A stretch of DNA of 64,000 nt from Apostichopus japonicus (GCF_037975245.1 NC_092579.1:31837166-31901165), one strand, 5' to 3'; numbered from the stretch's first letter, positions 37,938-50,025 are shown. A program made the numbers and translations. The notes: generated by a model not told the origin, from the sequence alone.

Positions 37938-40008
37938 CACACTCTCTAGACTGAGTTTGCAGGAAGAACAGCCATCAAATTACCATTTCCCCATAGAGTG
38001 GTGTAGCTGGGAACCACATTGCACTTTGCATGTGTGGTTGGAGTATTAATTTTATACAGGTTGTAAAACACTGCATGAAGTCACATTTATTCTTTCATCA
38101 ACATTGATTCTATCATCACAGTAATCCTCATAGAGGCAGTTCCAGAATAGGGACTGATATTGACCATCTTAAATTTCTGTTAGTTTAAAAAAAAATAAGG
38201 ATACATTTTATACATACAGTATATTTGATAGACAGTATACATAATATATGTGTTCAAGATCTTGCCACAAAGGCCAGTGTCTGCAGCTCAGCATTATACA
38301 AGTATGGAAGTAGATGTTGTGTTACGTGGCCAATATCTCAGGACGTAACAGATACAGGGATATTGTGACGCTGGCCAGTTTCTTAGGACATAATCATCAC
38401 ACTTCATTAACTTTGCTATATGGTGCCATGTTTTACAGATAAAAACGTTGTAATTAAGCAATGTGTAAGTATACTCGAGTTTTCAAATTTGCTTGCAACT
38501 ATATTGAATCAATAATTTCCATGCATGAGATATTTTCAACATATATCACCCCAAAATGGTAATATTTGCAGTGGTTAGGATAACTTGATAACTTGTTGGT
38601 ACATGACTGAAAATTATTACAGTACCAGCTATACTTGTAAGACTGTACCCATGCTATTGGTATAGATCTGCATTTATTGGTTCTTAGCAAATAACCATCC
38701 AACATATGAAAATCAATTTAATACTGTATAGCTTCTCAAATTGATTCAGTTGAAATCTGAATTTTATTGTCAGCAACAATTAACAATATGCCATCTAATT
38801 GCAATGAATGAACTCAAGAAAGCATTTATTTGCAAGGAATAATTTGTCCTCTAAAATCCAAATTGCTATTCAAAATGTAAAGAGAATTTTTTTTTTTTCC
38901 AACTTGACAGTTGCTAGAAGTACCACATACAGGTTTTAAACTGCTCTAACAAGTTCAAAGGAAAAGTTCAGTCATAGAGGTCATCTAATTTTCATCTTTT
39001 TTTAATTGATTCCCCTAACTAATTTTAATTAAACGTTAACTCAATTAACGATTTAATTAATTGACTGATCACTCACTCAATCAATAATTACAGTGAGACA
39101 ATTCATTAAAAATGATTCAATTGAAATAACTGGTTGACAACTTGTCAGAATATATCAGCTTTATCAACTATTCATACAACTCATTTTAAACCATTTGACC
39201 AATATGTACAGGGAAGTTGAAAGAACAGAGAAAGTTCAGAAAACAAGTCATGACTTTGGAATGAATTTTTCCCAATTCAGCCAACTTAAAGGACATCATA
39301 TTTCTTAATTTGTCCAGTTTGCAATTTTGTCTTAAAAGCATGTAGTGGTCCTTCAAATTCAAATTAAAGGTAAGTAACCTAAGACAACCCATGCAGCTTT
39401 AGAAATAATTCATTAAGGCAGGGATTGCAAGCTATGGAGGTGCAAGACTTCATGTGACTTGATCCTCCCCACCTGGAAATGTTGAAAAATGAAAGACTTT
39501 TACTGTGCCAGGACCATATCCTTGACAAAACCTTATGCCTGGAGAAGTAAAGGGAAAAACCCAACCTATATCAGCACAATTGCAAGGAGCATTTTGTGAT
39601 GTTCCAACCCCATCCCAAGGATTGGCACTTATTGCAGAATATCATAATTTTCACTTCAACAATGAAGGGTTTTAAGTTTTATTATCCCCCAAATATACTA
39701 GATTTTCCAACATGGGCACTCTTCTTTGTCAAGTTCATGATACCTCTACTCCTTTCTCCCAGTAGCATATTCCAACAAATGGTTATTAAGATATGATGTG
39801 TTTATCATTTTACTTGATGAGAGTAACTTTTCAGCTACAGAAGCTAGTGACAGACTTCCAAGAAAGTGCTTTGAAACATCAAGCAATCATTAACAAAAAA
39901 TAGATAAAAATGAAGGTTGCAACCCAAATCTTTTCCACTTATATTGATGAGCCACCCATGTCAGATGTAGATTTCCTACAAATCTAAATTTTCCTTCTTT
40001 TTTTTTAG
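37938..40008. other. Intron-like or intergenic AT-rich DNA
   Basis: No supported exon. A short internal repeat (ggccaatatctcaggacgtaac and a relative about 50 bp later) lies near 38328-38390. A stretch of overlapping ttaatta motifs lies near 39003-39065. Confidence 0.5.
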
Positions 40009-41456
40009 CTTCTTTGCAGCATCATTCGACACTATAATGGACATAGCTCTGAATTAATGGAAGTAATCAAAGCTCTCTTCCGCGCAGTTTCAACCTGAAC
40101 TTCATGGGCCTCCTGTCTCGCAAGGTTGAAACAGATTCTTCCAGAGTTTGATTCAACTGCACAGGAGGATGCATTAGAATTCCTTGGTGCAGTTTACACA
40201 TCATCATGCACTTCCTGTAACCAAAGCCAGTGCAAACTTTTAGATGAGTAAGAGATATAGATCGTTCTGTGAAAAGCATCAAAGCAACACAAACAAAAAT
40301 AAGTGAACTTTTCAATATATTATTTAAAATTATGCCATGTTGGCCCAAAATATGCAAATATTCAAATATGGTCACCTTTGGTCAAACTTCTATAAACTGT
40401 TTTTATTACCACTTTTGATGAAATTTACCTCACGGGGACATTCAGTCATCTTGTGTGTTCATTAAGAATGTCTGAGAACAATTTGGACTAAGGGCCTCCA
40501 TGAAAGTAACTTGTTGAAAACTTCTAGCAATTATAGCATCCTATAATTTGGGGCATATACAGACTACCTTTAACATTGAAACTGATTGGGAATTTGCTTA
40601 GGTTTGCAGGGAATTAGTCATTTTTGAAAGAGGTATTATGGCACCAGTTAGATCTGACTGATAAACTTGCATCAATACAATGAGGATGCACATTTTGTAA
40701 GGCTGGGTTTAGATGATAGTCTGTATCTGATTGATAAGTTTGTTGCTCTTAATAATAATTCTGATAATTTTAAGTAAAAGCTGAATGAAAGTTTTCATTT
40801 ATACCTGATAATCCAGAGGGTAAAGGAACAAATGGGAATTGCAATAGAAATGCAACATTGTTGTAATGAGTAACTTATTTTTTCCTTTCCAGGTACTTCT
40901 TCTTACATACAACAAATGAGATGAAGTGGACTTCCTGCAATGAGACTTGGCACTGTCGGGCAAACTCCTATCCAGTAATTCCGATATATCCTAGTAACAA
41001 GGGCTATATGTCATGCTTGAGTATGCAGGGGCACCTTGAGGTGTGTCTAGATTGCAAAGATCTTGAAGGCTTTTGTGAGTCCTGGTGAGTTCCTGCAAAC
41101 TCCCTGTTTTTGTCATATTGTTTTCATTCCATGCTGTTTTGTGTTATGTAAAATTGTTTCAATATGTAACACAATGCATTTTTGTGAAGTAGCAGTATGT
41201 GTGTTTATGAGTGTAATGCTAACAGCCTGTCATTACAATAACTCAATAAACTGACAAATGAACAGGAGTCAAATTCTGAAACTATTAGTGATGTAAGTTA
41301 ATGGCCAGAATTCATACGTTGAAAATTTTCAGGTTTAGAGTCCAGCTTGAGTTGTAATGATCCCATTGAGCAGTTCTAAATACTGTATACAGGCATCTTT
41401 TCATATTGACTGTAGATCTCTGGTGTTATGTCTTTCTCAATTTATTTATTTAAAGT

Positions 41457-41585
41457 GTTGTGGAAAGAGTTAATTTCACATAGGGTGACATGTATATGTG
41501 AAATTAATTAACTAGTTAATTGTATTCTTTGCTATATGTACTTTGCAAAGGGATTATTATAAATAGTGCACATACTGGAGAACAA
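41457..41585 (+). repeat. Direct repeat with TATAAAT motif, copy 1
   Basis: A segment from tgttgtggaaagagtt to gggattattataaatagtgc recurs about 203 bp downstream. Both copies include a short internal inverted motif and end with the same gattattataaatag string. Confidence 0.7.
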
Positions 41586-41659
41586 TGGTCCAGTGTGACG
41601 AAATTACACTAAATCACCATCGTCGCCCTAAGTGGTGAGTTTATGCTATGTCGTCCTAA

Positions 41660-41795
41660 GTGTTGTGAAAAGAGATGAATTCGCCTAGGGCGACAAAGGT
41701 GTCGCCTTAGGTGCTTTATGTGCAATTCACTATTTTTTAATTAAATACCTTGGTATTTGTATTAGGCAGAGGGATTATTATAAATAGCACACCAT
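41660..41795 (+). repeat. Direct repeat with TATAAAT motif, copy 2
   Basis: Second copy, from tgttgtgaaaagagat to gggattattataaatagcac. Its centre, cgcctagggcgac followed by gtcgccttaggtg, is partly palindromic. It lies just upstream of the LINE 3' end that begins about 41810. Confidence 0.7.
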
Positions 41796-41809
41796 CCGTC
41801 CGGTTCTCC

Positions 41810-42485
41810 TTCAATACTTCTCTCCAGAAAGGACACAATTTTGGGTCAATGGTTCAAGAACGGGATTGATAAAGTATACCGTTTGTATTAGAAACCATTA
41901 CTTCATCTAGCTAAGGATGTGAAGAATTATTAGTCTCCAGTAGTTCTTGATTCAGTTGTCCATATTCAATTCATGTGGAGTTTTCAGGAACTATTACCAG
42001 TTATGCAACGAGTCAGGGCTAGAGTCACTAAATTTCAGAGTAATAAAGTAACTCAAACACAAGTTCATGGACAGTCTTCCCATAGATCTAGATTATGCAG
42101 TCCAAGATTCAACTCAAACGTAGGTTTCATAAAAGTGATATCTTGATTAAGTATCTTGATAGTCACTGACTTTTTCATGTTTGCTAATAGTGGTTGTACC
42201 AGATGTCATTGTCTTAAACTCCACAAGTCACAAAGTAGTATTAATATTCGGCATACCTTTTTTTCTAATAGGGTTGTGAATGAGTGGAATGGCTCGCCTG
42301 AGAAAGTTGTACTTGCAAGTACTGTAGTGTGAATGGGTTTAAGAATGCTTTGGACAAGCACTTTAAGCATTGTAATCGGGTCTGATCGTTTGTGTCATCA
42401 GTTTTCTTCCCTCTCCTATAGGGTCTTTGATGGGGACTTGAGTGTCCCTCCTGATCCTTTTTCTTTACTAAACTAATCTAAACTA
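41810..42485 (+). mobile_element. LINE 3' end (CR1/L2-like tail)
   Basis: The plus strand from 42198 reads TRCHCLKLHKSQSSINIRHT, then FFSNRVVNEWNGSPEKVV, and after one frameshift NGFKNALDKHFKHCNRV. The F-F-S-x-R-V-V-N-x-W-N-x-L/S-P-x-x-V-V pattern is the usual C-terminus of many non-LTR retrotransposon ORF2 proteins. The element ends in ctaaactaatctaaactaat, a short repeat tail. Upstream coding sequence to about 41810 is degraded. It is inserted in the long intron of the USP-like gene fragment. Confidence 0.6.
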
Positions 42486-43230
42486 ATAAGGTCAAGCATA
42501 AAGTATGTGTGCTTAGGCCTACGCAATTGCAGAAGCCAATCTCCTTAACCTTTTTGAACTAGCACTTTTAAGGTTAACTTAACCTTTTAGAAGGTAAGCT
42601 TAACTTTTTCTTTGCAAATGTAACACGAACACTGTTGAGCAAGAGTCGTGCCAGCAATGCCACTGCATGAGGGAAATTCACAGTGACAGAGTAAATAATT
42701 GCTTTCGCACCCACGGATGAACACATGTTAGGTATATTACTATCACTAATCTGGGGAAATTGCATTTAAGAATATAAATATGTTTATCAGCTAGTCAACA
42801 GTTATTTAAGGTATCATTTAATTCTTTTCATTTACTCCATTAGTGATCTTCCCTTTTCCAACAGCTTTACTGGAAAGACTCTTGCTCAGCCGCATTACAC
42901 AAACACCTTACGAACAGAATACTGCAGATAGCTGATCGTTAACTATGTTAGGAATCCACATGCAGTTCTGGTTATGAAAATAGTAAGAGACAAGATCTGT
43001 TTTTCAATCTATGTTTATGGTGAACTACGATTAAGAATAATGAGTTGTAATTTTAATAAATGAGCCCTTCAGTACTGATAACCAGGATTTTAGTTATCTA
43101 TTTTTTCTTTCTTTACAGTACAGAAATGCAGGGTTGCACTACACCATTTCCAACAGAGGAAGTATGGCAGAAAACAGGTGGAATTTTACATATAAATGCC
43201 GAAAATGTGCTGGACAGAGAGGTTCAATAA

Positions 43231-45075
43231 ACTTTTGGAACATTGACACCTCATTCACTTACATGAGGAAACCTTTTCTCATAGATGTTGAATAAACAGT
43301 TGTAAGAAGATTAACATGTAGAATTGGTTCTGAAACTAAATCAGTATTTATGAACTCCTCACATCTATGATCTCACCATAAAAGATCAGAAACAAGTTTT
43401 TGAGTTTGAAGAGTTAGCAACTTAAAATTAGGAAAAAGTTTCATATTAAAGAAGAAATCAAATTTCAACTTTATGATAAAGAATGGGATGATTGCATGGG
43501 TAGGTGTGAAAAACCTCTCAGCTACCTCAAAGGGGAAAAGTGAAAGTAATACCCATCACCTCAGAGCTTATACCATCACAGACTTACACTCACTAAGTAG
43601 TACATGTAGCTTATTTGATAGTGAAGTTGTTCATCTGGTGAGTAGCCTTCTCTGTGCAGTGTACCTAGTAGAGCAAAAGTGACAGTCAGAAGTTTAAAAG
43701 CATATATTACTACTCAATGTGGTGTAAGAATCAGCTGAACTGAGCCCCAAGCTGCATTCAGAATAAGCTTAGGCCTATATACATTTAGAAATATGTAACT
43801 GGAAAGCTCACACCTTTGCAATTTCAGATTGGATGGCATGGGCTGATGACATAAATGAAAAGTTGGCAAAACATACGTTAGCCCCAGCAAGTTACACAAA
43901 GGGATGCAGAATGTGGACGGTGCCTACACCATCAGTAAGCCAGGGGCACCAGCATATGGCATTATTTTCACAATGCTAACAGCAGAGTCCACATTCTGAC
44001 ATATATGCTCTTCAAAGTATTGTGCAAAGTAAAGAAATCTTAAGGACCAAACCATTTGACATCTCCTACATATGCCACAACAGCCTACATGTGGAGAGAG
44101 ATGTCACATCTCTCAACAGTATCTTGCAGTGCAACACAGCAGTCTGCCTTGAAAGTTTGATGGCACTTGCCAAGTTTATGGTCATCAGCTTGATTGCCTA
44201 CTTCCCTGAATGAGTGATACTGTTTTAACTCATAACAGTGAGTGTGGATAGACTCAGTTTACAAATTACTGGCATCACTGATAAATATTGTCATCTTTAT
44301 CATCAGTGTAGTTTTTCATCCTAGAGTAACTGGTCATGAATCAGTTGATCTTTCTTATAGATACTGGACTGGTTTATGTTTATAGTTCTACCATGTAGCT
44401 TGTACTTTCTCTCTCTGAGTTGTGCTCTCCTCCTTCTGTATATTCTAGCTGCCTCTCTTACGTAATTCATCACATTGCTGTTTTCTTTGCATCTATTTCA
44501 GAGTCTGGATACATGGACTATTTGACCTCACCTTTAATACTGCACCTTCCATCTTCCTGGCTATGGACTCTCCAGGCACATTATATGTTATGTGTATGGA
44601 ACTGTAGTCCCTGTACTGACCATTGCATGAAAATGTACTATGTTTTGGATTGGTCACAGTGAAAGCCTAATTGACGGTATCTACATTTGAGTGGAATTAA
44701 GTCTCAAAACGAGTGGACCATAATGTTTGCTGCAGGTGGGTGTCTCAGATATTTTGTTTAGCTTCCTGCTGTCAGTGTGCGATATTAGCAGAGAACCCTT
44801 TGTAGCATTTGGCATACATGGAAATGTGTACTTCCTGGCCTCTTGCATACAAATGAATGCTTTGGGCAATGTGAATGATTTCCACTGTAGTACTTTGCAA
44901 GGCAGTCTAAACATGTTGATAAAGTGCTTTTGATATTTAAGATATAAGGATCTTTATTGACCATAAAAATTGACATTCATAAATACATCGAAACACATAA
45001 AAATCTGATTCTTAAAACGAAAAATTAAGACTACTAAGTCCATGTTCTGACACATATATTTGGCCTATTTCCTAC
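43231..45075. other. No confident gene; scattered open stretches
   Basis: Plus-strand frames at 43473-43682 (ending AVYLVEQK) and about 43828-44215 are open but lack clear splice borders. The first could be the C-terminal His-box region of the USP-like gene, but the catalytic pattern is not convincing. Nothing else in the stretch is recognised. Confidence 0.35.
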
Positions 45076-45079
45076 ATAA

Positions 45080-45560
45080 TTCATTGGCAAGATTGAGAAT
45101 AGCCCTTTGCAAGAAAGAACGCCTGTATCTCTCGGTTCAGCATCTCATGACAATTAGTCTGCCCGTTTGATTGCTGTAATCTACCCGATGCCCCAGAGGA
45201 TGTTGGGATGACATGATTGACTTCATATTACTCTGTGATACTCTGACAAGCAACTCATCTACTGAACTGAGGTAATGTGACCGACAAACTTTCCTTGCTT
45301 TAGAAACTAGTCTATTTAACTTGGTCATGTCTCTAGCAGTAGTATTTTCACCCCACGCTGCTAAACAGAATGTAATGGTGGTCTTGATTGCCGATTTTAA
45401 TATAGAATAGAGAAATGAGAGTTGGTCTAGTCTGAATAAATTAAGCTTCTGTAATAGGAACATACGCTGATTAGTTTTTGCTAGAGTACGTTTTACATGT
45501 TCATCCCACTCCAATTTATCAGTGATGGTTTCTCCCAGGTATTTATAAGATTGTCAAGTG
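45080..45560 (-). mobile_element. LINE reverse-transcriptase C-terminal fragment (L2/RTE-like)
   Basis: The minus strand reads YKYLGETITDKLEWDEHV, then NQRMFLLQKLNLFRLDQLSF, ITFCLAAWGENTTARD, LNRLVSKARKVC and HPLGHRVDYSNQTGRL. This is the classic order downstream of the catalytic FADD box in L2, Rex and RTE-like elements: LGxxI-D, W-x-x-H, QRxxFLxxL, LTFxxxxW, and SSxHPL. The catalytic domain itself is absent, so it is 5' truncated. At about 45560 it directly abuts the transposase-like frame on the same strand. Confidence 0.8.
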
Positions 45561-45564
45561 CTTC

Positions 45565-46083
45565 TTAGTCACAGTTTTTGCAGGAACATAGAGGAGAATA
45601 CTGCTTTAATATAGTCAGTGCTCTGCGGAGTGACTTGAGTAGGTGAACTTGATCTAACAGGTTAAGTTCACTTTCAGAATGAGTAGTTACAGCCATTGTA
45701 CTACTGAACCCTTTACATGCCTTGCCATCAGCATCAGTTGTGAGACACTTGACCATTAGTGGATTCTTAGCTGTAAGTAATTTGGATTCACAAATCTTTC
45801 CACCATTTTGTTCATGATCTCCGAAATAGGGCATCTTTGCTGAACAGCTCTCATTGCCTGGACATTGTACCTTGTGATCCCTTCTTCTTTTCATTTCACC
45901 CATTAAGCACAACTTGTTACTGTGATGGTAATCAATAACAAATGTATCCATGGTGACATTCGCAACTATTACATCTCTGCATTGGCTTGTTGGAGCAAAT
46001 GGAGTCTTACTTCTTGCATTATACTCATAGGGTTGTGATATGATCATATTCTGCCTGAATTGGAAAGTCTTTGGAGAGGCCAC
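45565..46083 (-). pseudogene. Mutator-like DDE transposase fragment
   Basis: A 172-residue open frame on the minus strand contains TMDTFVIDYHHSNKLCLMGE, VQCPGNESCSAKMPYFGDHE and LMVKCLTTDADGKACKGF, followed by LDQVHLLKSLRRAL. The C-P-x-x-x-x-C-x-A-x-x-P box, a T-T-D-x-D-G-K/R motif and a following D-x-x-H-L-x-x-S-x-R-R motif resemble transposase-like proteins common in cnidarian, echinoderm and lancelet genomes. The N-terminal and C-terminal thirds of such proteins are missing. No terminal inverted repeat was found. Assignment to the Mutator-like group is by motif memory only. Confidence 0.5.
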
Positions 46084-46161
46084 GCAGTTGCAGTGTCTTC
46101 TTAATTATACCCCTCTTTTGTGCCATATTATTTTTCATTAATTTCTTTCATTACCTGTAGG

Positions 46162-46310
46162 TACAAACTGGTTGTAGTGTACTGACAGCAGGACTGGGAA
46201 GGGACATGCTGTTGAGCAATCTACGAGCTGCACTTAAACTGCCCACTACTCAGAGGCAGCGGGGGTACCCATTCCTGGGAAAGGCAGCCATATACCTGGA
46301 GCTCATCCTG
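46162..46310 (+). other. Exon-like open stretch, unknown protein
   Basis: After ttacctgtag the plus strand is open for 49 codons, reading VQTGCSVLTAGLGRDMLLSN then LRAALKLPTTQRQRGYPF and GKAAIYLELIL before TAG. It has a protein-like amino-acid mix but matches no family I recognise. A second exon-like stretch follows at about 46611-46757 after tttgaaacag. The two could belong to one gene, or both could be chance. Confidence 0.25.
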
Positions 46311-46915
46311 TAGTAAGTAATGTTGATATGCACATGCTATTGTGTCTGGGCTGGGTAAAATATAATTCCTTATGCTAGGTTGCCAAGGTCAGCTCTGTGC
46401 ATCGTTGTCTTTGTAGAGAATTTCAGAGTGTTTGGTAGACCAAACCAACTGTGAATAGGAAATAACGGCTTTCAAACAGCATGTGCTTGTATTTGATTAG
46501 ATGTGCGTGTGCTTGAAGCTATGGGGTTGGAATGGGATTTATTGTGATTGGTGATTACCTAGTATGTGAACATACAGCATTCGATATTATTTATAATTCC
46601 TTTTGAAACAGGAGTACTGGAGCATGAAGTTGATGGACAAATTAAGGAATGAGAGGAACACATGCAAGCAGAAAAGAGGAGAAGAAACATTGGGGGCACC
46701 TGTTCCACTGAAATTAACCAAGTAGATGACCCAGCTAGCAAACATAGGCATAAAATGTAAGTTCAGGTATAACTTTTGAGAATGAAGCTCATCTTGAGGA
46801 GAATAGATATTAAATAATTAACATACTAGGCTAAAATTGCATTATGCAGTCCTTTTCACAAATTTGATTTGATTTGATTTATTTGTTTTATCACGTGAAT
46901 ATATACAATGTGATA

Positions 46916-46965
46916 GGAAGTCCTCTAAAAAATCTTCAGATCGCTTAACAAAGTAGAGGACTCCC
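46916..46965 (-). other. LINE 3' UTR stem-loop
   Basis: Plus-strand GGAAGTCCTCTA (46916-46927) and TAGAGGACTCCC (46954-46965) form, in the element RNA, a 12-bp stem with one G-U pair and a loop of 26 nt. Fish UnaL2 and related LINEs use a 3' stem-loop for reverse-transcriptase recognition; a similar role here is inferred. Confidence 0.6.
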
Positions 46966-47020
46966 TGTTAAGAAAAGGAAAAAGTGAACTAAATATATAA
47001 GAAAAAATGAACATGTTCAA

Positions 47021-47731
47021 TTAATAAGACGCAATAATTTTTTGAATAAAGTTTCTTCTGAATGATTTTGCAGAAGGTTTATTTGTAATATTGCCTGATA
47101 GAGAATTCCAAGTTTTGATTGTACGTGCCCTCAGTGATAACATCCCCATTGTAGAATTATACCTGTTATAATGTGCATTGCCTGAAGATCTGGTATTGTA
47201 ATGATGAATATCACTGTTACATATTAAGTAGTCATTAAAAGCATTTGGTAACAGTTCATTCCAGGCCTTATAAGCAAATGTAGCAAGGTTAACTCTAATA
47301 ATGTCATCAGCTTTTAACAACTTAGAACGCTTAAAAAGAGGATTTGTGTGGTCCCTCTGGTTTGGCATGTGTTATATGGCGGACTGCTTTCTTCTGTGTA
47401 ATACAAATGGGATTCAGATTGGTATATCTAGTACCAGACCATATGTTACAACAATACGTAATATGTGGCTGGACTAATGTCTGATAGAGAATCTTTAATA
47501 TGTGTGTGGCAGATAATGCTTAAGCTTAGCTAAAACACTGGTGTTTTTTGCAACTTTTTTACAGACAGTTGTAATGTGGTCACACCATTTAAGTTCATGA
47601 TCTATATATACGCCTAAAAATCTAGTACTATTGACTTGTTGTAGTCTTTTACCACCCATAGTAATATCAGCATTCCATGTAAAATTTTTATAAGTATTAA
47701 AAACTATATAGTTTGTTTTATCAATATTCAA
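47021..47731 (-). pseudogene. LINE ORF2 thumb and C-terminal region
   Basis: Minus-strand pieces read NIDKTNYIVFNTYKNF, STRFLGVYIDHELKWCDHI, then after a break DDIIRVNLATFAYKAWNELL, HHYNTRSSGNAHYNRYNS and GMLSLRARTIKTWNSLSG, ending IIASY. The F-L-G-V-x-I-D-x-x-L-x-W motif directly follows the catalytic region in such elements. The last 115 codons match the LINE tail at 29745-30075. Confidence 0.85.
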
Positions 47732-47785
47732 TGATAATTTGTTGTCAGCGAACCAGTCGCTGAACTTGTCTAATTCAGTTGATAC

Positions 47786-48853
47786 TTAAATATGAAATAA
47801 AGTTCTCGATTGTGATACGAAGAAAATATTTGTGTCGTCAGCAAACAAAACAACTTTAACTTTATCAGAAACATTGGTAATGTCATTAACATATAGGATA
47901 AAAAGCAATGGACCAAATATAGAGCCTTGTGGCACACCACATTGAATTCTCTCCGGTTGGGAATGAGCATTTTTGTAGGATGTATATTGGTAGCGGTTTG
48001 CTAAGTAACTGTCGATCCATTTTAGGGGGGTTCCTCTTATGCCGTAACAGTGTAATTTATTAAGCAGAATTGTGTGGTCTATTGTGTCAAAGGCCTTTGA
48101 GAGGTCCAGGAAAACCCTGACACAGGTACTATTCTTGTCAAGATTACTATACAAATTGTCAATGGCATCAGCTAGTGCTAGCTCAGTGGAGTGTTCAGGA
48201 CGGAATCCATACTGTTTCTGGCATAAAATGTTATATTTTGAAATAAAGTTAAAAATACGATTATACAGAAGCCTTTCAACTATTTTGGAAAAACATGATA
48301 ATAGTGATATAGGTTGATAATTTTCAAAGTTTTCTGAATCCCCTTTCTTAAAGACAAGGATGACCTTGGCAATTTTTAGCATATCAGGGAAAATACCGGT
48401 ACTGAACGACAAATTGCAAATATGGGTTAATGGTTTGGTAATAAATAAGATAACTTGTCTTACAATGCCAGGCTTAAAATCATCGTATCCAGCTGCTTTA
48501 TCAGGTTTCATGCAAGAGGTTGCTGTTTTTAACAACTCCTCCTCACTGACAGGATGAGAAAACATGGAATGAGTGTTAACATCAATGTTAACAGATTCCT
48601 GTGATTTACGTTTGTGGTTGATTTTACTTGCCAGTGATGGCCCCAGATTGACGAAAAAGTCATTAAATTTTATTAGCAATATCATGGTCGGTGTTAATCT
48701 CTTTGTCACCATCCTTGAAAGAAGAGGGATACGATGATTGTTTACGACCTTTATGGAGTAATTGGTTAATGGTATCCCATGTGCCTTTTGGGTTACTCCT
48801 CGCATTATAAAATTTATTGTTGAAATATAATTTTCTAGAAAATTTGATAACAT
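47786..48853 (-). pseudogene. LINE ORF2 reverse transcriptase domain
   Basis: The minus strand contains KPDKAAGYDDFKPGIVR, AKVILVFKKGDSENFENYQP, ISLLSCFSKIVERLL, QYGFRPEHSTELAL, FLDLSKAFDTIDH, GVPQGSIFGPLLFILYVND and VVLFADDTNIFF. These are the fingers and palm motifs of a non-LTR reverse transcriptase, and the catalytic F-A-D-D is intact. A frame break near 47780 separates this from the thumb and C-terminal part. Confidence 0.92.
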
Positions 48854-49024
48854 GATTGAGCTTATTACGATATTGAGAATAAATAGTTTTATTTACACCA
48901 GACGGGTTCTTAATATGTCTTTTAAATAGCTTATCGTTTCTTTTGATAGAAACTAGAATACCTGCAGTAATCCACGGGTGTCTCTTTCGACGTTTCTTAG
49001 ATTTGGTGACACATTGCTCAGGAA

Positions 49025-50025
49025 AGCATTGATTATATATGGCATTGAAATTGTTATAAAACATAGAATAGGCAATGTGTGCATCAGTTTGGGATGAAAC
49101 ATTTTCCCAAGAAGCATCTCGGATTGTTGAGAAGAAATTCTGTACATTTGTCTTGCAGTAGTTCCTTACATACATAGGGCCCCTTTGTCTACTTTTGTGT
49201 ATGGCAGTTTGGAGAAATATTGGATAATGGTCACTGAGATCGCTTACAAAGATACCAGTTATTAGTTTGCAGTCATCATTGGTTATAACATTATCTAAAA
49301 CAGTTGCAGAAGTGCAACCCACACAGGTAGGTTTGGTAATAGTAGGAAAAAATCCACTGGCATATAGTAAGTTTAAAAAGTCAGCAGATTTAATATTGTC
49401 AGCAAGATCAATATTATAATCACCCATAATGTACGCACTATGTCGTTCATTGGAGAGTTGGGTTAAAATTTTGTTTACGTGTGTCAGAAAAATATGCAGT
49501 GAACTTTTTGGAGGCCTATAAATTACGCCTATGGTATAATTTTTCATTGCTGATGTTATGTCAACCTCTATGAACATTGACAGAATCATTGAAAATGCTT
49601 ATATCGTTTCTGAGTTTGAAATTTAGATCTTTGTTGAAAAATGAACAAACACCACCACCTCTCCTTTCGGGACGATGTCTTTCAACAAGCGTATAGTTAT
49701 TGATATGGATTAAGGGGGATATATCTGCAGTAAGCCAGGTTTCGGTAAATCCAATGACAGAGAAATCCTTCAATAGAGACGTAAATGTAGTTATGTCGTC
49801 TAAGTTTTTGTTAAGGCTTCGACTATTATGGTGGAATAAAGACAATATGTGTTCGCGAGACATCTTGTTGTATGAATCAATATCGTAGTAATTGCATGCG
49901 ATAGCTTCCTCCCCTGTTTCAAGGTATTTTGCAGCTTGCATCGCTATAAATAAATAAATGTACCGTATAACATGAACGCCATCATCTTTGCATAGGTTCG
50001 GCCGAAGAATCCTTTGTTCTGACAT
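49025..50025 (-). pseudogene. LINE ORF2 endonuclease domain
   Basis: Apurinic-endonuclease-like motifs appear in order on the minus strand: FHHNSRSLNKNLDD, VIGFTETWL, RGGGVCSFFNKD, IGVIYRPP, YIMGDYNIDLAD and VSDLSDHYPI. These contain the expected metal-binding and catalytic Asn, Glu, Asp and His residues. A frame change near 49575 separates the first half from the second. In intact elements this domain nicks target DNA to prime reverse transcription. Confidence 0.85.

Larger units (their letters stand above)
40009..43230 (+). pseudogene. Split USP-like (C19) protease gene fragment, decayed
   Basis: Three exons join in frame. Exon A (40009-40247, after tttttttag, donor GTAAGA) reads LLCSIIRHYNGHSSELMEVI, has a TGA at 40096-40098, then LPEFDSTAQEDALEFLGAVY and CTSCNQSQCKLLDE. 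Exon B (40893-41084, donor GTGAGT) continues YFFLHTTNEMKWTSCNETWH and EVCLDCKDLEGFCES. Exon C (43119-43230, after ctttacag) continues CTEMQGCTTPFPTEE and GGILHINAENVLDREVQ before TAA. Splice phases fit at both junctions, which is strong evidence for a real former gene. The Q-E-D-A-L-E-F-L box and paired cysteines resemble USP-type ubiquitin proteases; PAN2-like pseudo-USP domains are an alternative. No catalytic Cys box was found upstream. The in-frame TGA suggests a pseudogene. The second intron is interrupted by a LINE 3' end. Confidence 0.5.

Noticed and set aside
48072-48557. Plus-strand open frames inside the LINE
   Set aside because: They are antisense shadows of the reverse transcriptase frame on the minus strand.
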